From positions 310,001-374,000 of the forward strand of contig NZ_SNWW01000001.1 of NCBI RefSeq assembly GCF_004362015.1: a DNA stretch of 64,000 nucleotides. The letters run 5' to 3'. Of the stretch, positions 1 to 8,715 are shown in pieces. This stretch comes from Flavobacterium chryseum. Lineage in GTDB: Bacteria > Bacteroidota > Bacteroidia > Flavobacteriales > Flavobacteriaceae. The position numbers were made by a program, and so were the translations under genes. The notes below the pieces were generated by a model. It had not been told where the DNA came from and did not search any database. It worked only from the letters and a program-made list of their open reading frames with translations. Every line of letters starts with the position of its first letter. The stretch's first letter is position 1.

Positions 1-55
1 CCCATGTAAAAGTGGTGGCACATATAAAAATTAGGCTAAGGAGAAATTTCGGCAT
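1..55 (-). CDS. Start of a secreted protein (partial, runs off the left edge)
   Basis: An ATG at 55-53 on the minus strand opens a frame that continues off the window. The 18 visible residues (MPKFLLSLIFICATTFTW) look like a Sec signal peptide: one basic residue followed by a hydrophobic run. It begins 24 bases after the DUF4292 lipoprotein stop, so it is probably the next gene of the same operon. From memory of flavobacterial gene order, the gene after a DUF4292 protein is often an EnvC/M23-type murein hydrolase, but nothing in these residues proves that. Confidence 0.55.
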   Translation of the reverse strand, partial: MPKFLLSLIFICATTFTW

Positions 56-79
56 GTTTCTATTTTTCTTTTTGCAAAT

Positions 80-859
80 TTACTTAATTATAACTTTCTT
101 ATAACCACTTGGCACACTATAAGGGAAAGAAAGTTCTTCATTAAACGAAATATTATTATAATTTAAATTAATATCGGTTTTGCCTTTTGGTTGAACCGCA
201 TTAATTTCAATACTTGTTGGCAACGTTCCCTGGTCGAAAACTTTATTATCAGCATAACTGATTTGCAACATTCTGTTTTCTGTTGGTTGAGAAATTTGTT
301 CTTTTTGAAGCAAATATTTTTCACCGTCTAGAAAGAAAGATTTTTTCAAATTGGTGTCTTTTTGATCTTCCAGACGAATCAGGTTTTCTACAATAGTTTG
401 TGTATATTTTCCTTTTCTTAAATCATCTAAAGCTTCTCCAACCAATAAATTTTGTACTTTACTATAATCAAGTTCAGTGCCAAGCCAAGCGCTTAAACTG
501 GTAAAATCGCCTTCGTAATAAGTACTGTTTATTTTTTCGTAATAGCTTACTGTTGTAGGCGTAATCAATGCTTTAGCCATTGTTATTCCTAAAAAACGAA
601 CGCTTATTAAAATCTGTTTGTCTTTTTCAATTTTAATTTCGGCCGAAACATTCTGACTTTGTTTTTCATCAACATATTTCGCACTCGATTTTATATATAA
701 TGTTTTAAAGTCTAATTTATTGTCGTAATGTTTGTCTATTACTTTCGTGTCTTTTTTAGTGACGACTTCTGTAGTAGTATTGTTCTGTACCGCAACAGCT
801 TTTGATTTACAAGAAATCATAAATGCTGATACAAATAGTATTGCTATATATTTTTTCAT
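80..859 (-). CDS. DUF4292 family lipoprotein
   Basis: A 259-residue protein with a lipoprotein signal: a hydrophobic run and a lipobox ending in Cys17 (FMISCKSK). It should therefore be acylated and sit in the envelope. The rest matches my recollection of DUF4292, a Bacteroidetes family of outer-membrane-associated lipoproteins of unknown function. The C-terminal half is rich in short beta-like segments, as in lipid or lipoprotein-handling folds. It lies 15 bases after the TPR protein and probably shares its transcript. No function is assigned. Confidence 0.8.
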   Translation of the reverse strand: MKKYIAILFVSAFMISCKSKAVAVQNNTTTEVVTKKDTKVIDKHYDNKLDFKTLYIKSSAKYVDEKQSQNVSAEIKIEKDKQILISVRFLGITMAKALITPTTVSYYEKINSTYYEGDFTSLSAWLGTELDYSKVQNLLVGEALDDLRKGKYTQTIVENLIRLEDQKDTNLKKSFFLDGEKYLLQKEQISQPTENRMLQISYADNKVFDQGTLPTSIEINAVQPKGKTDINLNYNNISFNEELSFPYSVPSGYKKVIIK

Positions 860-874
860 CTGAATTTTCTCTTT

Positions 875-2227
875 TTACTTTTTCTTCTTTAATAATTCAT
901 TTGCCTTCGAAAAATATTCTTCTTTTTTCTTAGCGTCTCCTAACCCATTATATGCTTCTCCTAACTGAATATTAAAATTTGCTTCGAGCTTTGCATCATC
1001 AACCACATAATCTAATCCCATTTCAAGAACGGTTTTTGCATTTTTAAATTGTTGCAATTGGTTGCTTCCTAATCCTGCATAATAATAAAATTGCGGCTGA
1101 CTCGGATAAACCTCTATCATATTCATCGCTCTTTTTGTCATTGGATCAAATTGTTTTGCCTGTGTATATGCTTCAAGCAAAAGCAAATTGGTTTCACGAT
1201 CTGTATCTGAATTTGCTTTTAAATCTTTTTCATAATATTTAATCGCATTCTCAAATTGATTTTTACTGTGATAAAATTTCCCAACTTCTTTCGCAACATT
1301 AACACTTGTGTCGTTGTCAAAATAAGCAATAGCTTTTTCTAAATCGGGAGCATATTGCGGGTTTTTATTCACATAAATCAAAAACTCATTTAGCGTTCTG
1401 TGTTTTATTTTTGAATCAATTTTTGAGCTTGACAAGATTATATTCATTGAACTAATGGCTTTGTCTGCCTGATTCGCATCTAAATATCCTTTAAATAAAG
1501 TTACCTGAACCCATTCAGATGTTGGAACTTCTTTTGCCAGTTGTTTTGCAACATCTAACGCTTTATCTGTTTCGTCAGTTTTTGTATATAAAGAAATGAG
1601 GTCGATGTAATTAGATTCTACTTTTGGATTCTTTTTAATCTGATCAATAAGGTTTGTAATTTCTGTATCCTGATGATTTCCCTGAGATAAAATCTGTTGT
1701 TTATATCGCTCGCGATCCTGAGATTTTCCAAACTTATCATTCATTTCATTAATCGCCAAAAGCGCTTTGTCATATTGATTTGTAATCATATACAACGAAA
1801 TCAAATCATCTTTATATTCTTCATCAAACGGAATAATTTTCTGGATGATTTCTATTGCCAAAGGATAATTTTTGGTTTCATAACTTACATCATAAATTCC
1901 CAGCCAAAACCACTTATTCTTTGGGTTTAATTGCGTTGCTTTTTCAAATGAACTTTGGGCTTCTGCATATTTTTTTAATGCCAGGTAATTTTTACCTAAC
2001 TCAAAATAAGCTACAGCATCATTCGGTTTTAATTTGATACATTTTTCTAAAGACAAAATGGCTTTATCGTAATTCTCAATTCCTTTTTGTTTCAATGATT
2101 CATAAAAAGAGTCCTGATATTCATCGGTAGCCATAGCAATATCTTCCGGTTCTGTCTGAGCTGAAACCGAAACTGTGCTGCCTAGCAAAGCGATTAATAA
2201 AATTACTAAAACTCTTTTCTTCATCAT
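875..2227 (-). CDS. Secreted tetratricopeptide repeat protein
   Basis: A 450-residue protein with an N-terminal signal peptide (about residues 1-23, ending VSVSAQ) followed by TPR repeats across nearly the whole chain. Examples are around residues 50-110 (AYFELGKNYLALKKYAEA), 320-350 and 375-440. TPRs form a superhelical scaffold for protein contacts, here in the periplasm or at the outer membrane. The gene has a tandem ATG-ATG start. It sits between the nucleotidyltransferase and the DUF4292 lipoprotein with short gaps, suggesting a shared envelope role. No specific partner can be named. Confidence 0.85.
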   Translation of the reverse strand: MMKKRVLVILLIALLGSTVSVSAQTEPEDIAMATDEYQDSFYESLKQKGIENYDKAILSLEKCIKLKPNDAVAYFELGKNYLALKKYAEAQSSFEKATQLNPKNKWFWLGIYDVSYETKNYPLAIEIIQKIIPFDEEYKDDLISLYMITNQYDKALLAINEMNDKFGKSQDRERYKQQILSQGNHQDTEITNLIDQIKKNPKVESNYIDLISLYTKTDETDKALDVAKQLAKEVPTSEWVQVTLFKGYLDANQADKAISSMNIILSSSKIDSKIKHRTLNEFLIYVNKNPQYAPDLEKAIAYFDNDTSVNVAKEVGKFYHSKNQFENAIKYYEKDLKANSDTDRETNLLLLEAYTQAKQFDPMTKRAMNMIEVYPSQPQFYYYAGLGSNQLQQFKNAKTVLEMGLDYVVDDAKLEANFNIQLGEAYNGLGDAKKKEEYFSKANELLKKKK

Positions 2228-2248
2228 TTACATAATTTATGTTTAATG

Positions 2249-3265
2249 TTATTCTAAAACAGAATAATCGCCAATGCTGATGTTTGTAAACTTACCATCG
2301 TAACTAACGTGGTTTCCAATCATTGCATTGTCTAAGTTAGCATTTTTTATTTGAGAATAAGTTTGCACTAAACTATTTTTAATAGAGCTGTCGATAACAT
2401 GACATCCTTTTCCTAAAGATACATTTGGACCAACTGTTGCGTTTTTCAACACTACATTTTCTCCAATATAACAAGGTGGAATTATAGTTGAATTTTCTAA
2501 TTTTACATCATAATCTACCAAATGTTCTCCGTCATTATGTAAAAAACCAAGCATTCTGGTATTCGTTTCTACCGTAACATCTTTGTTTCCGCAATCCATC
2601 CATTCGTCAACACTTCCGGTTTTAAAAACTTTTCCGTTGGCCATCATCGCTTTAATTCCGTCATTAATTTGATATTCTCCACCGTTCTGAATGTTATTGT
2701 CCAAAACGCCTTGAAGTTCTTTTTTCAAATCGCCAACTTCTTTAAAATAATAGATTCCGATAACTGCCAAATCGCTTACAAATTCTTTTGGCTTTTCGAC
2801 TAATTCTGTAATTTCATTATTTGCATTTAATTTTACTACACCAAATGCTTCCGGTTGATCGACTTGTTTTACCCAGATTACAGCATCTGCGGCAGGATCT
2901 AATTCAAAATCTGCTCTGATTAAAGTATCTGCATAAGCAATTACGGCCGGACCTGATAAAGATTCTTTCGCACACATAATAGCATGCCCGGTTCCTAATG
3001 GTAAATCCTGACGATAGATTGAAGCTTTTGCTCCTAAACTTCCTGCTAATTCTTCTAAACTTGCTACAAGATCATCTCCAAAAAAGGCCGGATCTCCTAA
3101 TATAAATGCAACCTCTTCAATAGGTTCTTTTAATATTTTGGCAATGTCTTCAACTAAACGGTGAACTATCGATTTTCCTGCTACCGGAATTAATGGTTTA
3201 GGAACAGTTAAAGTATGTGGTCTAAGTCTTGATCCGCGACCCGCCATTGGAACGATTATTTTCAT
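2249..3265 (-). CDS. Sugar-1-phosphate nucleotidyltransferase with left-handed beta-helix tail
   Basis: 338 residues. The N-terminus has the nucleotidyltransferase signature (GRGSRLRPHTLTVPKPLIP, residues 9-27): the Gly-rich loop, an Arg and the KP pair that bind the NTP. The family makes NDP-sugars from NTP and sugar-1-phosphate. The last 90 or so residues show hexapeptide-type repeats (IGENVVLKNATVGPNVSLG), as in GlmU- or RmlA-long-type enzymes, which suggests trimerisation or an extra acyltransferase-like domain. The acyl- or uridyl-transfer substrate is not evident. It lies downstream of dut and a flippase, so cell-surface sugar supply is the likely role. Confidence 0.85.
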   Translation of the reverse strand: MKIIVPMAGRGSRLRPHTLTVPKPLIPVAGKSIVHRLVEDIAKILKEPIEEVAFILGDPAFFGDDLVASLEELAGSLGAKASIYRQDLPLGTGHAIMCAKESLSGPAVIAYADTLIRADFELDPAADAVIWVKQVDQPEAFGVVKLNANNEITELVEKPKEFVSDLAVIGIYYFKEVGDLKKELQGVLDNNIQNGGEYQINDGIKAMMANGKVFKTGSVDEWMDCGNKDVTVETNTRMLGFLHNDGEHLVDYDVKLENSTIIPPCYIGENVVLKNATVGPNVSLGKGCHVIDSSIKNSLVQTYSQIKNANLDNAMIGNHVSYDGKFTNISIGDYSVLE

Positions 3266-3360
3266 TATCTTTTATTTTTATGGGAAGATCTAAAATCTTC
3301 GATTTGGTTAGTTCAAATTATGTTAGCGCTGCGTTATGTTTTAGTTTACCTAAAAATTTT

Positions 3361-3440
3361 ACCGCAAAGTTCGCAAAGGTTTTGCGCAAAGATTGCAAAG
3401 TTTCATTCATTTCATTCATTTCATTTAAGATCGCAAAGTT
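3361..3440. repeat. GCAAAG-rich short-repeat cluster
   Basis: The 220-base gap between the nucleotidyltransferase and dut holds five GCAAAG copies (around 3364, 3373, 3386, 3395 and 3434) and, at 3401-3426, nearly three copies of the 9-mer TTTCATTCA. I recall GCAAAG-type intergenic repeats as common in Flavobacterium genomes. No ORF or promoter is seen here. Confidence 0.6.
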
Positions 3441-3485
3441 ATAAACTGATCGTGAAAACTGCGACTGAAAATGGATCGCTAAAAA

Positions 3486-3920
3486 CTACTTCACTCCTGT
3501 GCTTCCAAAACCGCCTTCTCCTCTTGATGTTTCAGAAAGTTCTGCAACTTCAAACCATTCGGCTCTTTCGTGTTTCGCAATAATCAATTGTGCAATTCGC
3601 TCTCCGTTTTCTACAACAAATTCTTCGTTTGATAAATTTACCAAAATAACCCCAATTTCTCCTCTGTAATCAGCATCAACAGTTCCGGGAGAATTTAAAA
3701 CAGTAACTCCTTTTTTTGCTGCTAAACCACTTCTTGGTCGAACTTGTGCTTCGTAACCAATTGGTAATTCAATAAAAAGTCCGGTTTTTACAATCGTTCT
3801 TTCTAATGGTTTAAGTGTTATTGATTCGGTTAAATTGGCACGTAAATCCATTCCTGCCGAAGCAATTGTTTCGTAATTTGGTAATGCGTGCTGAGATTTA
3901 TTGATTATTTGTATTTTCAT
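3486..3920 (-). CDS. dut: Deoxyuridine 5'-triphosphate nucleotidohydrolase (dUTPase)
   Basis: 144 residues, the usual length of a trimeric dUTPase. It hydrolyses dUTP to dUMP and pyrophosphate, keeping uracil out of DNA and feeding dTMP synthesis. All five family motifs are visible: SAGMDLRA near residue 21, [11 protein letters not shown] near 62, the uracil-binding hairpin [14 protein letters not shown] near 76, GERIAQL near 107 and the P-loop-like [10 protein letters not shown] at the C-terminus. It is cytoplasmic. The ATG start gives the expected MKIQIIN beginning. It lies 51 bases downstream of the flippase gene on the same strand. Confidence 0.97.
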   Translation of the reverse strand: MKIQIINKSQHALPNYETIASAGMDLRANLTESITLKPLERTIVKTGLFIELPIGYEAQVRPRSGLAAKKGVTVLNSPGTVDADYRGEIGVILVNLSNEEFVVENGERIAQLIIAKHERAEWFEVAELSETSRGEGGFGSTGVK

Positions 3921-3971
3921 TATTATTTTTAAAGATTAAAAAGTAAGGTTGAAGTATAGAAAAATTTATTC

Positions 3972-5432
3972 TTACTTTCTATTTATAATTCCTTTGATGG
4001 TGCTTTTTTCGTTATGATAAACAAAGTAAATGAAGATTAAAAGTAACGGAATTCCAACATAATATTTTTCTCTGAATCCGTAAAATGAGATTGCTGAAAA
4101 CAGAATTGAAATTCCTAAATAGGCTCCAATTTTATTCATATCATAAGGTATTGGGTAATATTTATTTCCTAAAATATAAGAGATTAACATCATACTGCCG
4201 TAAGCAGAAATAGTCGCAATTGCTGAACCGTAATAACTGTATTTTGGAATTAAAAGGTAATTTAAAACCAAGGTTACAATTGCGCCGACAATCGAAATGT
4301 AGGCTCCAATTTTTGTTTTGTCTGTTAGTTTATACCAAACCGATAAGTTGTTGTAAATGCCTAAAAAGAAATTGGCCAGAATAATTAATGGCACAACTTT
4401 CATCGCTGCCCAATATGATTTATTGTCTAATAAAAGATATTTTAAAAGGTCTGCAAAAACAATTACGCCCAATAAAATTAGTGAACCAAAAATTACAAAA
4501 TACTTCGTGATAACGGCATACGTTTGCGGTGCATTTTCATTTTTGGCGTGACTGAAAAAGAATGGTTCGATTCCTAATCTAAACGCTGTTGCAAACAGAA
4601 CCATAAATAAGCCTAACTTATAACAGGCAGAGTAGGCTCCAACTTCTGATTTAGCTAGATTTTCAGGCAATAAATAACCCAATAAAATTTTATCGAAATG
4701 TTCGTTAACGGCAAAGGCTAGTCCCGCAACCAAAATTGGCAAACCGTATTTCATCATTTTTTTCCAAAGTACAGGATCAAATTTTCTGCCAAGCGAAAGG
4801 TAATTCGGCGAAAGCACAACAAAAGTCAATAAACTCGCTATAAGATTTGCAATGAAAATATACGCAATCTGGAAATTTTCAACATATAAATTATCCCAAA
4901 TAGAATTAGGATTTGCAGCTGCCAGTTTTGGCAAGTATATTAAAAAGAAGAAATTCAGCAGCATGTTAACAACCACATTTCCAATTTTTATGGCGGCATA
5001 CACCATTGGCCTCTGGTTGGCTCTAAGTTTAGAAAACGGTACTAAAACCAAAGCATCTAAAACTAAAATCCAAACTGAATAGGTGATATATTGTGCATCA
5101 ACTTCTGCCCAATTTGCAAGTGTATTTCTAAAAATTAATGCGGCAAATAAAAATCCTATTGACGACCAAAAGATAGAAATTGTAGAGGTTGCAATGACGT
5201 TTTTCTTGTCTTCTTCGGCGCTATAAAATCTAAAAAAAGCCGTTTCCATTCCGTAAGAAAGTACAACATTAAAGAAAACCATCCATGATAAAACGATCGA
5301 AACCTCGCCGTATTCTGAAGTTGGTAAAATACCGGTATACAATCGTACTAATAGAAAACTTAGCATGCGGGGTAAAACCGTTGCAAGTCCGTAAATAGCC
5401 GTTTGTTTGAATAGATTTTTATATAATCCCAA
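3972..5432 (-). CDS. Polysaccharide/lipid-linked oligosaccharide flippase (MOP superfamily)
   Basis: 486 residues with about 12-14 hydrophobic segments along the whole chain, typical of Wzx/MurJ-like MOP flippases that move lipid-linked sugars across the inner membrane. The N-terminal amphipathic start (GLYKNLFKQTAIYGLATVLPR) and the FRFYS segment near residue 67 are typical of the polysaccharide biosynthesis family. The start codon is TTG; no ATG would keep the first membrane segment, so TTG is accepted. It heads a run with dut, the nucleotidyltransferase and the TPR gene. The substrate is unknown. A second flippase gene lies in the polysaccharide locus at 42.6 kb. Confidence 0.85.
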   Translation of the reverse strand: MGLYKNLFKQTAIYGLATVLPRMLSFLLVRLYTGILPTSEYGEVSIVLSWMVFFNVVLSYGMETAFFRFYSAEEDKKNVIATSTISIFWSSIGFLFAALIFRNTLANWAEVDAQYITYSVWILVLDALVLVPFSKLRANQRPMVYAAIKIGNVVVNMLLNFFFLIYLPKLAAANPNSIWDNLYVENFQIAYIFIANLIASLLTFVVLSPNYLSLGRKFDPVLWKKMMKYGLPILVAGLAFAVNEHFDKILLGYLLPENLAKSEVGAYSACYKLGLFMVLFATAFRLGIEPFFFSHAKNENAPQTYAVITKYFVIFGSLILLGVIVFADLLKYLLLDNKSYWAAMKVVPLIILANFFLGIYNNLSVWYKLTDKTKIGAYISIVGAIVTLVLNYLLIPKYSYYGSAIATISAYGSMMLISYILGNKYYPIPYDMNKIGAYLGISILFSAISFYGFREKYYVGIPLLLIFIYFVYHNEKSTIKGIINRK

Positions 5433-5524
5433 AATAATTATGTAATAAAATTTGTAGAAACAAAAATAACCATTTCTCTGAGATAATTACGTAATTTGTT
5501 TAGGTATTAAGGATAATATAACCT

Positions 5525-7054
5525 TTATGCCGTTTCGTCTGTTGCAGTAAAACTAGCACTTTTTTGCGTTTCTTTTGGCTCGGGAATATCTTCTTCTGTA
5601 AATGTTTTTAAAACTTTGTTGCTGATTTTTTTCAGTTTTACTATTCTGTTTGCCTGATTCTGAACACATTTTTCGAACAAATTTCTTACAACTCTCGCAT
5701 TACCAAAACTTTCGTCTTTTTCAGCATATAATAATTCAAAAGTATCAACGAGTTTTTCTTTTGCTTCTTCTGAAACGATAAAATCAGATTTAGCACAAAA
5801 TGATTCAAAAATCTGGAATAATTCGGTTGGTGTAAAATGCTTAAAATGAAAAAATCTATTAAAACGAGAACGCAATCCCGGATTAGATTCTATAAACATT
5901 TTCATTGGTTCTGTGTATCCGGCGACCACTACAGCCAAATCTTCACGGTGATCTTCCATTCTTTTCAGCAACGTATTTACTGCTTCGGCACCATAATCAT
6001 TTCCTGAAAAGTTTTGTGTAAGTGCATAGGCTTCATCAATAAATAAAACACCGCCCAAACTTGATTCTACTGCAGTATCTACTTTAGTTGCCGTTTGGCC
6101 TACGTAACCGGCGACTAATCCTTCGCGATCTGTTTCATACATTTGGCCTTTCGATAAAAATCCCAAATGTTTAAAAATTCTGCTTAAAAGTCTGGCTACA
6201 GATGTTTTTCCGGTTCCGGGTGCGCCAAGAAAAACGGTATGCAATGTAATCTCGACATTTTTGAGCCCTTGTTTCGATCTCTTTTTTTGTATCTCCAGTA
6301 AATTAATAAGCTCTGCAACATCTTTTTTAACTTCGGCAAGACCCACTAAAAGATTCAATTCTTCCAAAACTTTTTCAAGAGTATCTTCTTCCGGAAGATT
6401 ATCTACTTCTTTTTTATCGCCTGACTTATTTAAATCCAAACCTAAAAAAGCTGTAAAATCTTTTGTGTTTTCAAACTTTCTGTCAAAAGCAAATTGAATG
6501 AAATTTTGATATTTGTTTAAAATTCCCTCCAGTTTATTATGCTTTTTTTCAACTAATAATTGAGGTAATAGGTAGTGATTTGCGTTTTGATTGGAAGTTT
6601 GTAATTTGTTTTCTTTTTGAATTTTTATAAGATGATTTTTAAATTCATCTGTAAAAACCAATTGATTTAATTCGCTTGCAGAATTTTCGTTTGCAAAATG
6701 TCCGTTACGCAAAGCATCATAATAATACGCCAGAACAAATTGTGTTTTTTCGTTTTTATTCGCTGCTTCTCTTTCGTACAAATGAATGATGTCTGAAAGA
6801 AAAAAATGTTCGGCTTTAAACAACAATCCTTTTGAGGTTGTTGAAATAACACCTTCATTTAATTTTTGAATAAATTCTGAATCTTGATTTAGGACACTGC
6901 AAATTTCAAGAATACTTATGGTTTCTTTTTGCAGATCTTTAATAAATGAAGCCGTAAAAACGGCTTCATTAGTTTTTATGTTTGTCTCTAAATATCTTTT
7001 TAGAGACAAAAAAGATTCTTCTATAAGCGATATTGAATGGTTCTTTTTTGACAT
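5525..7054 (-). CDS. CbbX/SpoVK-like AAA+ ATPase with helical N-terminal domain
   Basis: 509 residues. Residues 1-215 are helical with no motif I recognise. Residues 230-490 form an AAA+ module of the CbbX/SpoVK type: Walker A GAPGTGKT at 277-284, pore-loop region GYVGQTA near 317, Walker B VLFIDEA at 336-342, sensor 1 VVVAGYT near 376 and arginine finger segment GLRSRFNR at 393-400. Such ATPases remodel protein complexes. It is the last gene of an operon with an ABC importer, starting 8 bases after the ABC ATPase gene. I infer that it remodels a component of that envelope complex. It is not next to RuBisCO genes, so the CbbX role does not apply. Confidence 0.85.
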   Translation of the reverse strand: MSKKNHSISLIEESFLSLKRYLETNIKTNEAVFTASFIKDLQKETISILEICSVLNQDSEFIQKLNEGVISTTSKGLLFKAEHFFLSDIIHLYEREAANKNEKTQFVLAYYYDALRNGHFANENSASELNQLVFTDEFKNHLIKIQKENKLQTSNQNANHYLLPQLLVEKKHNKLEGILNKYQNFIQFAFDRKFENTKDFTAFLGLDLNKSGDKKEVDNLPEEDTLEKVLEELNLLVGLAEVKKDVAELINLLEIQKKRSKQGLKNVEITLHTVFLGAPGTGKTSVARLLSRIFKHLGFLSKGQMYETDREGLVAGYVGQTATKVDTAVESSLGGVLFIDEAYALTQNFSGNDYGAEAVNTLLKRMEDHREDLAVVVAGYTEPMKMFIESNPGLRSRFNRFFHFKHFTPTELFQIFESFCAKSDFIVSEEAKEKLVDTFELLYAEKDESFGNARVVRNLFEKCVQNQANRIVKLKKISNKVLKTFTEEDIPEPKETQKSASFTATDETA

Positions 7055-7062
7055 ATTTTAAT

Positions 7063-7893
7063 TTAAGAAATCATCATTTGATGAATAATCTCTTTTGATA
7101 ATTTTTGATGATCGTCACAATATTCTTTCCAGGATAATCCCATTTCTCTAAGATCGTATTTTGCTACAATTGTGCCGTAGCTTTGTATTTTTCCGTTTAC
7201 GGTTGGGTGTCCAATAACATAAATTGTTTGTGCTAATTCAATCGCTAATTCAATATCATGCGTAGAAAAAATTACGGTATTAAACTCAGACGAATTACCA
7301 AGTAACTCAAAAGATTTTTTAACTTCTTCAATATTTCCAACATCCAATCCTGAAAAAGGTTCATCTAAAACAATAAATTGATCTGATGAAAATAATTGTT
7401 CTATAATGGCTGTTCTTTGTCTTTGTCCGCCGGAAAGTTCGTTCGGATACTTGTCTGCACAATTATCCAATCCCCATTCTTTCAGGTATTTTTTTATTTT
7501 CTCATCTTTTTCAGTATTTGAAAGTGTTGTTTTTCTTAATGAAAATTTCAAAGCTTCCGTAACTGTTTTATGTCTAAACAAGGTGTACTTCTGATCTACA
7601 AAACCAATGTCGCCTTCATTTACAGATTTGGCTGCGTTTGGTTCATTATTTTGAAAATCCCGAATTAAAATTTTTCCTGAATTTGTAGGAACTAATCCGG
7701 TCAATGCTTTAAAAAAAGTAGATTTTCCTCTTCCTGATCTTCCAACAAAAGCCACTATCTGACCGGTGCAATCTTTACCATTGCGAACGACATCTTTTTC
7801 AACAAGATTTATGTCTTTTATAATAACAATATCATCGTATGTAACACTAAGATTTTCTACGTATAAAAGTGTCTCTTTAAATTCGTGTGCCAT
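7063..7893 (-). CDS. ABC transporter ATP-binding protein (NitT/TauT-like importer)
   Basis: 276 residues. Walker A is GRSGRGKST at 51-59, with Arg where many relatives have Ser or Ala. The Q-loop is in FVDQ near 98-101, the signature LSGGQ is at 153-157 and Walker B FIVLDE at 173-178, followed by the D-loop SGLD and the switch His in STHD. It would power the permease encoded two bases upstream. The C-terminal 40 residues (ending KEIIHQMMIS) extend past the core. The domain order resembles SsuB/TauB-type ATPases. Confidence 0.88.
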   Translation of the reverse strand: MAHEFKETLLYVENLSVTYDDIVIIKDINLVEKDVVRNGKDCTGQIVAFVGRSGRGKSTFFKALTGLVPTNSGKILIRDFQNNEPNAAKSVNEGDIGFVDQKYTLFRHKTVTEALKFSLRKTTLSNTEKDEKIKKYLKEWGLDNCADKYPNELSGGQRQRTAIIEQLFSSDQFIVLDEPFSGLDVGNIEEVKKSFELLGNSSEFNTVIFSTHDIELAIELAQTIYVIGHPTVNGKIQSYGTIVAKYDLREMGLSWKEYCDDHQKLSKEIIHQMMIS

Positions 7894-7895
7894 AA

Positions 7896-8666
7896 TTATA
7901 TTTTTGAATATCTAAATAGTGCTTTTCTTAAGTAATTGATTCCGGCATCTAATCCAAGTCCTATCAATAAAATGATGATCTGAAGTGCTATGATTCGTCC
8001 CGTGTTCATGAATTTATCAGAGTTTTTTATCAAAAATCCTAATCCTCCAGAAGCCACTACTATAGATTCTACCGTTACGAGCATCATCCAGGTTATAGCT
8101 AGATTTTGTCTGATTACATCAATTACATAATCTAACCTTCCTAAAATTACAACTTGCCAAAGCACTTCCCATCGGGTACATTTTAGCATTTTGGCGTGAT
8201 CAAATTCTTCTTGTGGAATATCTTTAATAACTGCAATTAATGAAGTTGTTAAGAATGTCGTTAAGAAAATAACTAAAATCCAAACCTGCATTGTTCTTGC
8301 TTCATGAATGACCATTGTAATGTAAAATGACAAACCTGTAAAAGGCAAAAATCGAAATTTAGTTACAAATTCTGAAATTGATTTTAATACCGGAATTGAC
8401 CAGGCGTAGGCAAAAAACAGTGAAATTATTGTGGCTAAAAAGATGGAGATAAAACACAATTTCAAAGAGTTGAAAATATGTACTACCAAACCTTCTTTAT
8501 AAAGTTCTGTAAAACCGGTTAAAACCTGACTCGGAGACGGAAAAAGATGTTTTTCTCCTGATGTAGTTGCAAACCAAATAATGATCAAAAGTACCAACCA
8601 AATTATTAAAATAATGGTTTTATGGAGTTTTGATATTTTTTCAAAAGGCGTAAAATATTTTTTCAT
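7896..8666 (-). CDS. ABC transporter permease (binding-protein-dependent importer)
   Basis: 256 residues with about six membrane segments: near 18-36, 66-88, 98-118, 125-145, 195-215 and 222-242. The cytoplasmic coupling loop (EEFDHAKMLKCTRWEVLWQV, near 153-175) is an EAA-type loop with a less usual Cys-Thr where Gly-Ala is common. This is the SsuC/TauC-like arrangement. It is translated just before the ATPase gene (2-base gap) and follows the binding protein gene, from which it is separated by a hairpin. The substrate is unknown. Confidence 0.87.
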   Translation of the reverse strand: MKKYFTPFEKISKLHKTIILIIWLVLLIIIWFATTSGEKHLFPSPSQVLTGFTELYKEGLVVHIFNSLKLCFISIFLATIISLFFAYAWSIPVLKSISEFVTKFRFLPFTGLSFYITMVIHEARTMQVWILVIFLTTFLTTSLIAVIKDIPQEEFDHAKMLKCTRWEVLWQVVILGRLDYVIDVIRQNLAITWMMLVTVESIVVASGGLGFLIKNSDKFMNTGRIIALQIIILLIGLGLDAGINYLRKALFRYSKI

Positions 8667-8676
8667 ATGTATAGTA

Positions 8677-8701
8677 AAGGGCTACCTTTTGGATAGCCCT
8701 T
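8677..8701 (-). promoter_or_regulatory. Intercistronic hairpin between binding protein and permease genes
   Basis: The arms AAGGGCTA and TAGCCCTT form an 8-bp perfect stem with a 9-base loop, 15 bases after the stop of the OmpA-fused binding protein and before the permease start. No T-run follows it in the direction of transcription, so it is not a normal terminator. Such hairpins often protect the upstream mRNA, giving more binding protein than permease. Confidence 0.55.
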
Positions 8702-8715
8702 AATTATGTTAAGAA

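Noticed and set aside
5525..7054. CbbX RuBisCO activase
   Set aside because: The AAA+ domain resembles CbbX but no RuBisCO genes are present and the N-terminal domain differs.
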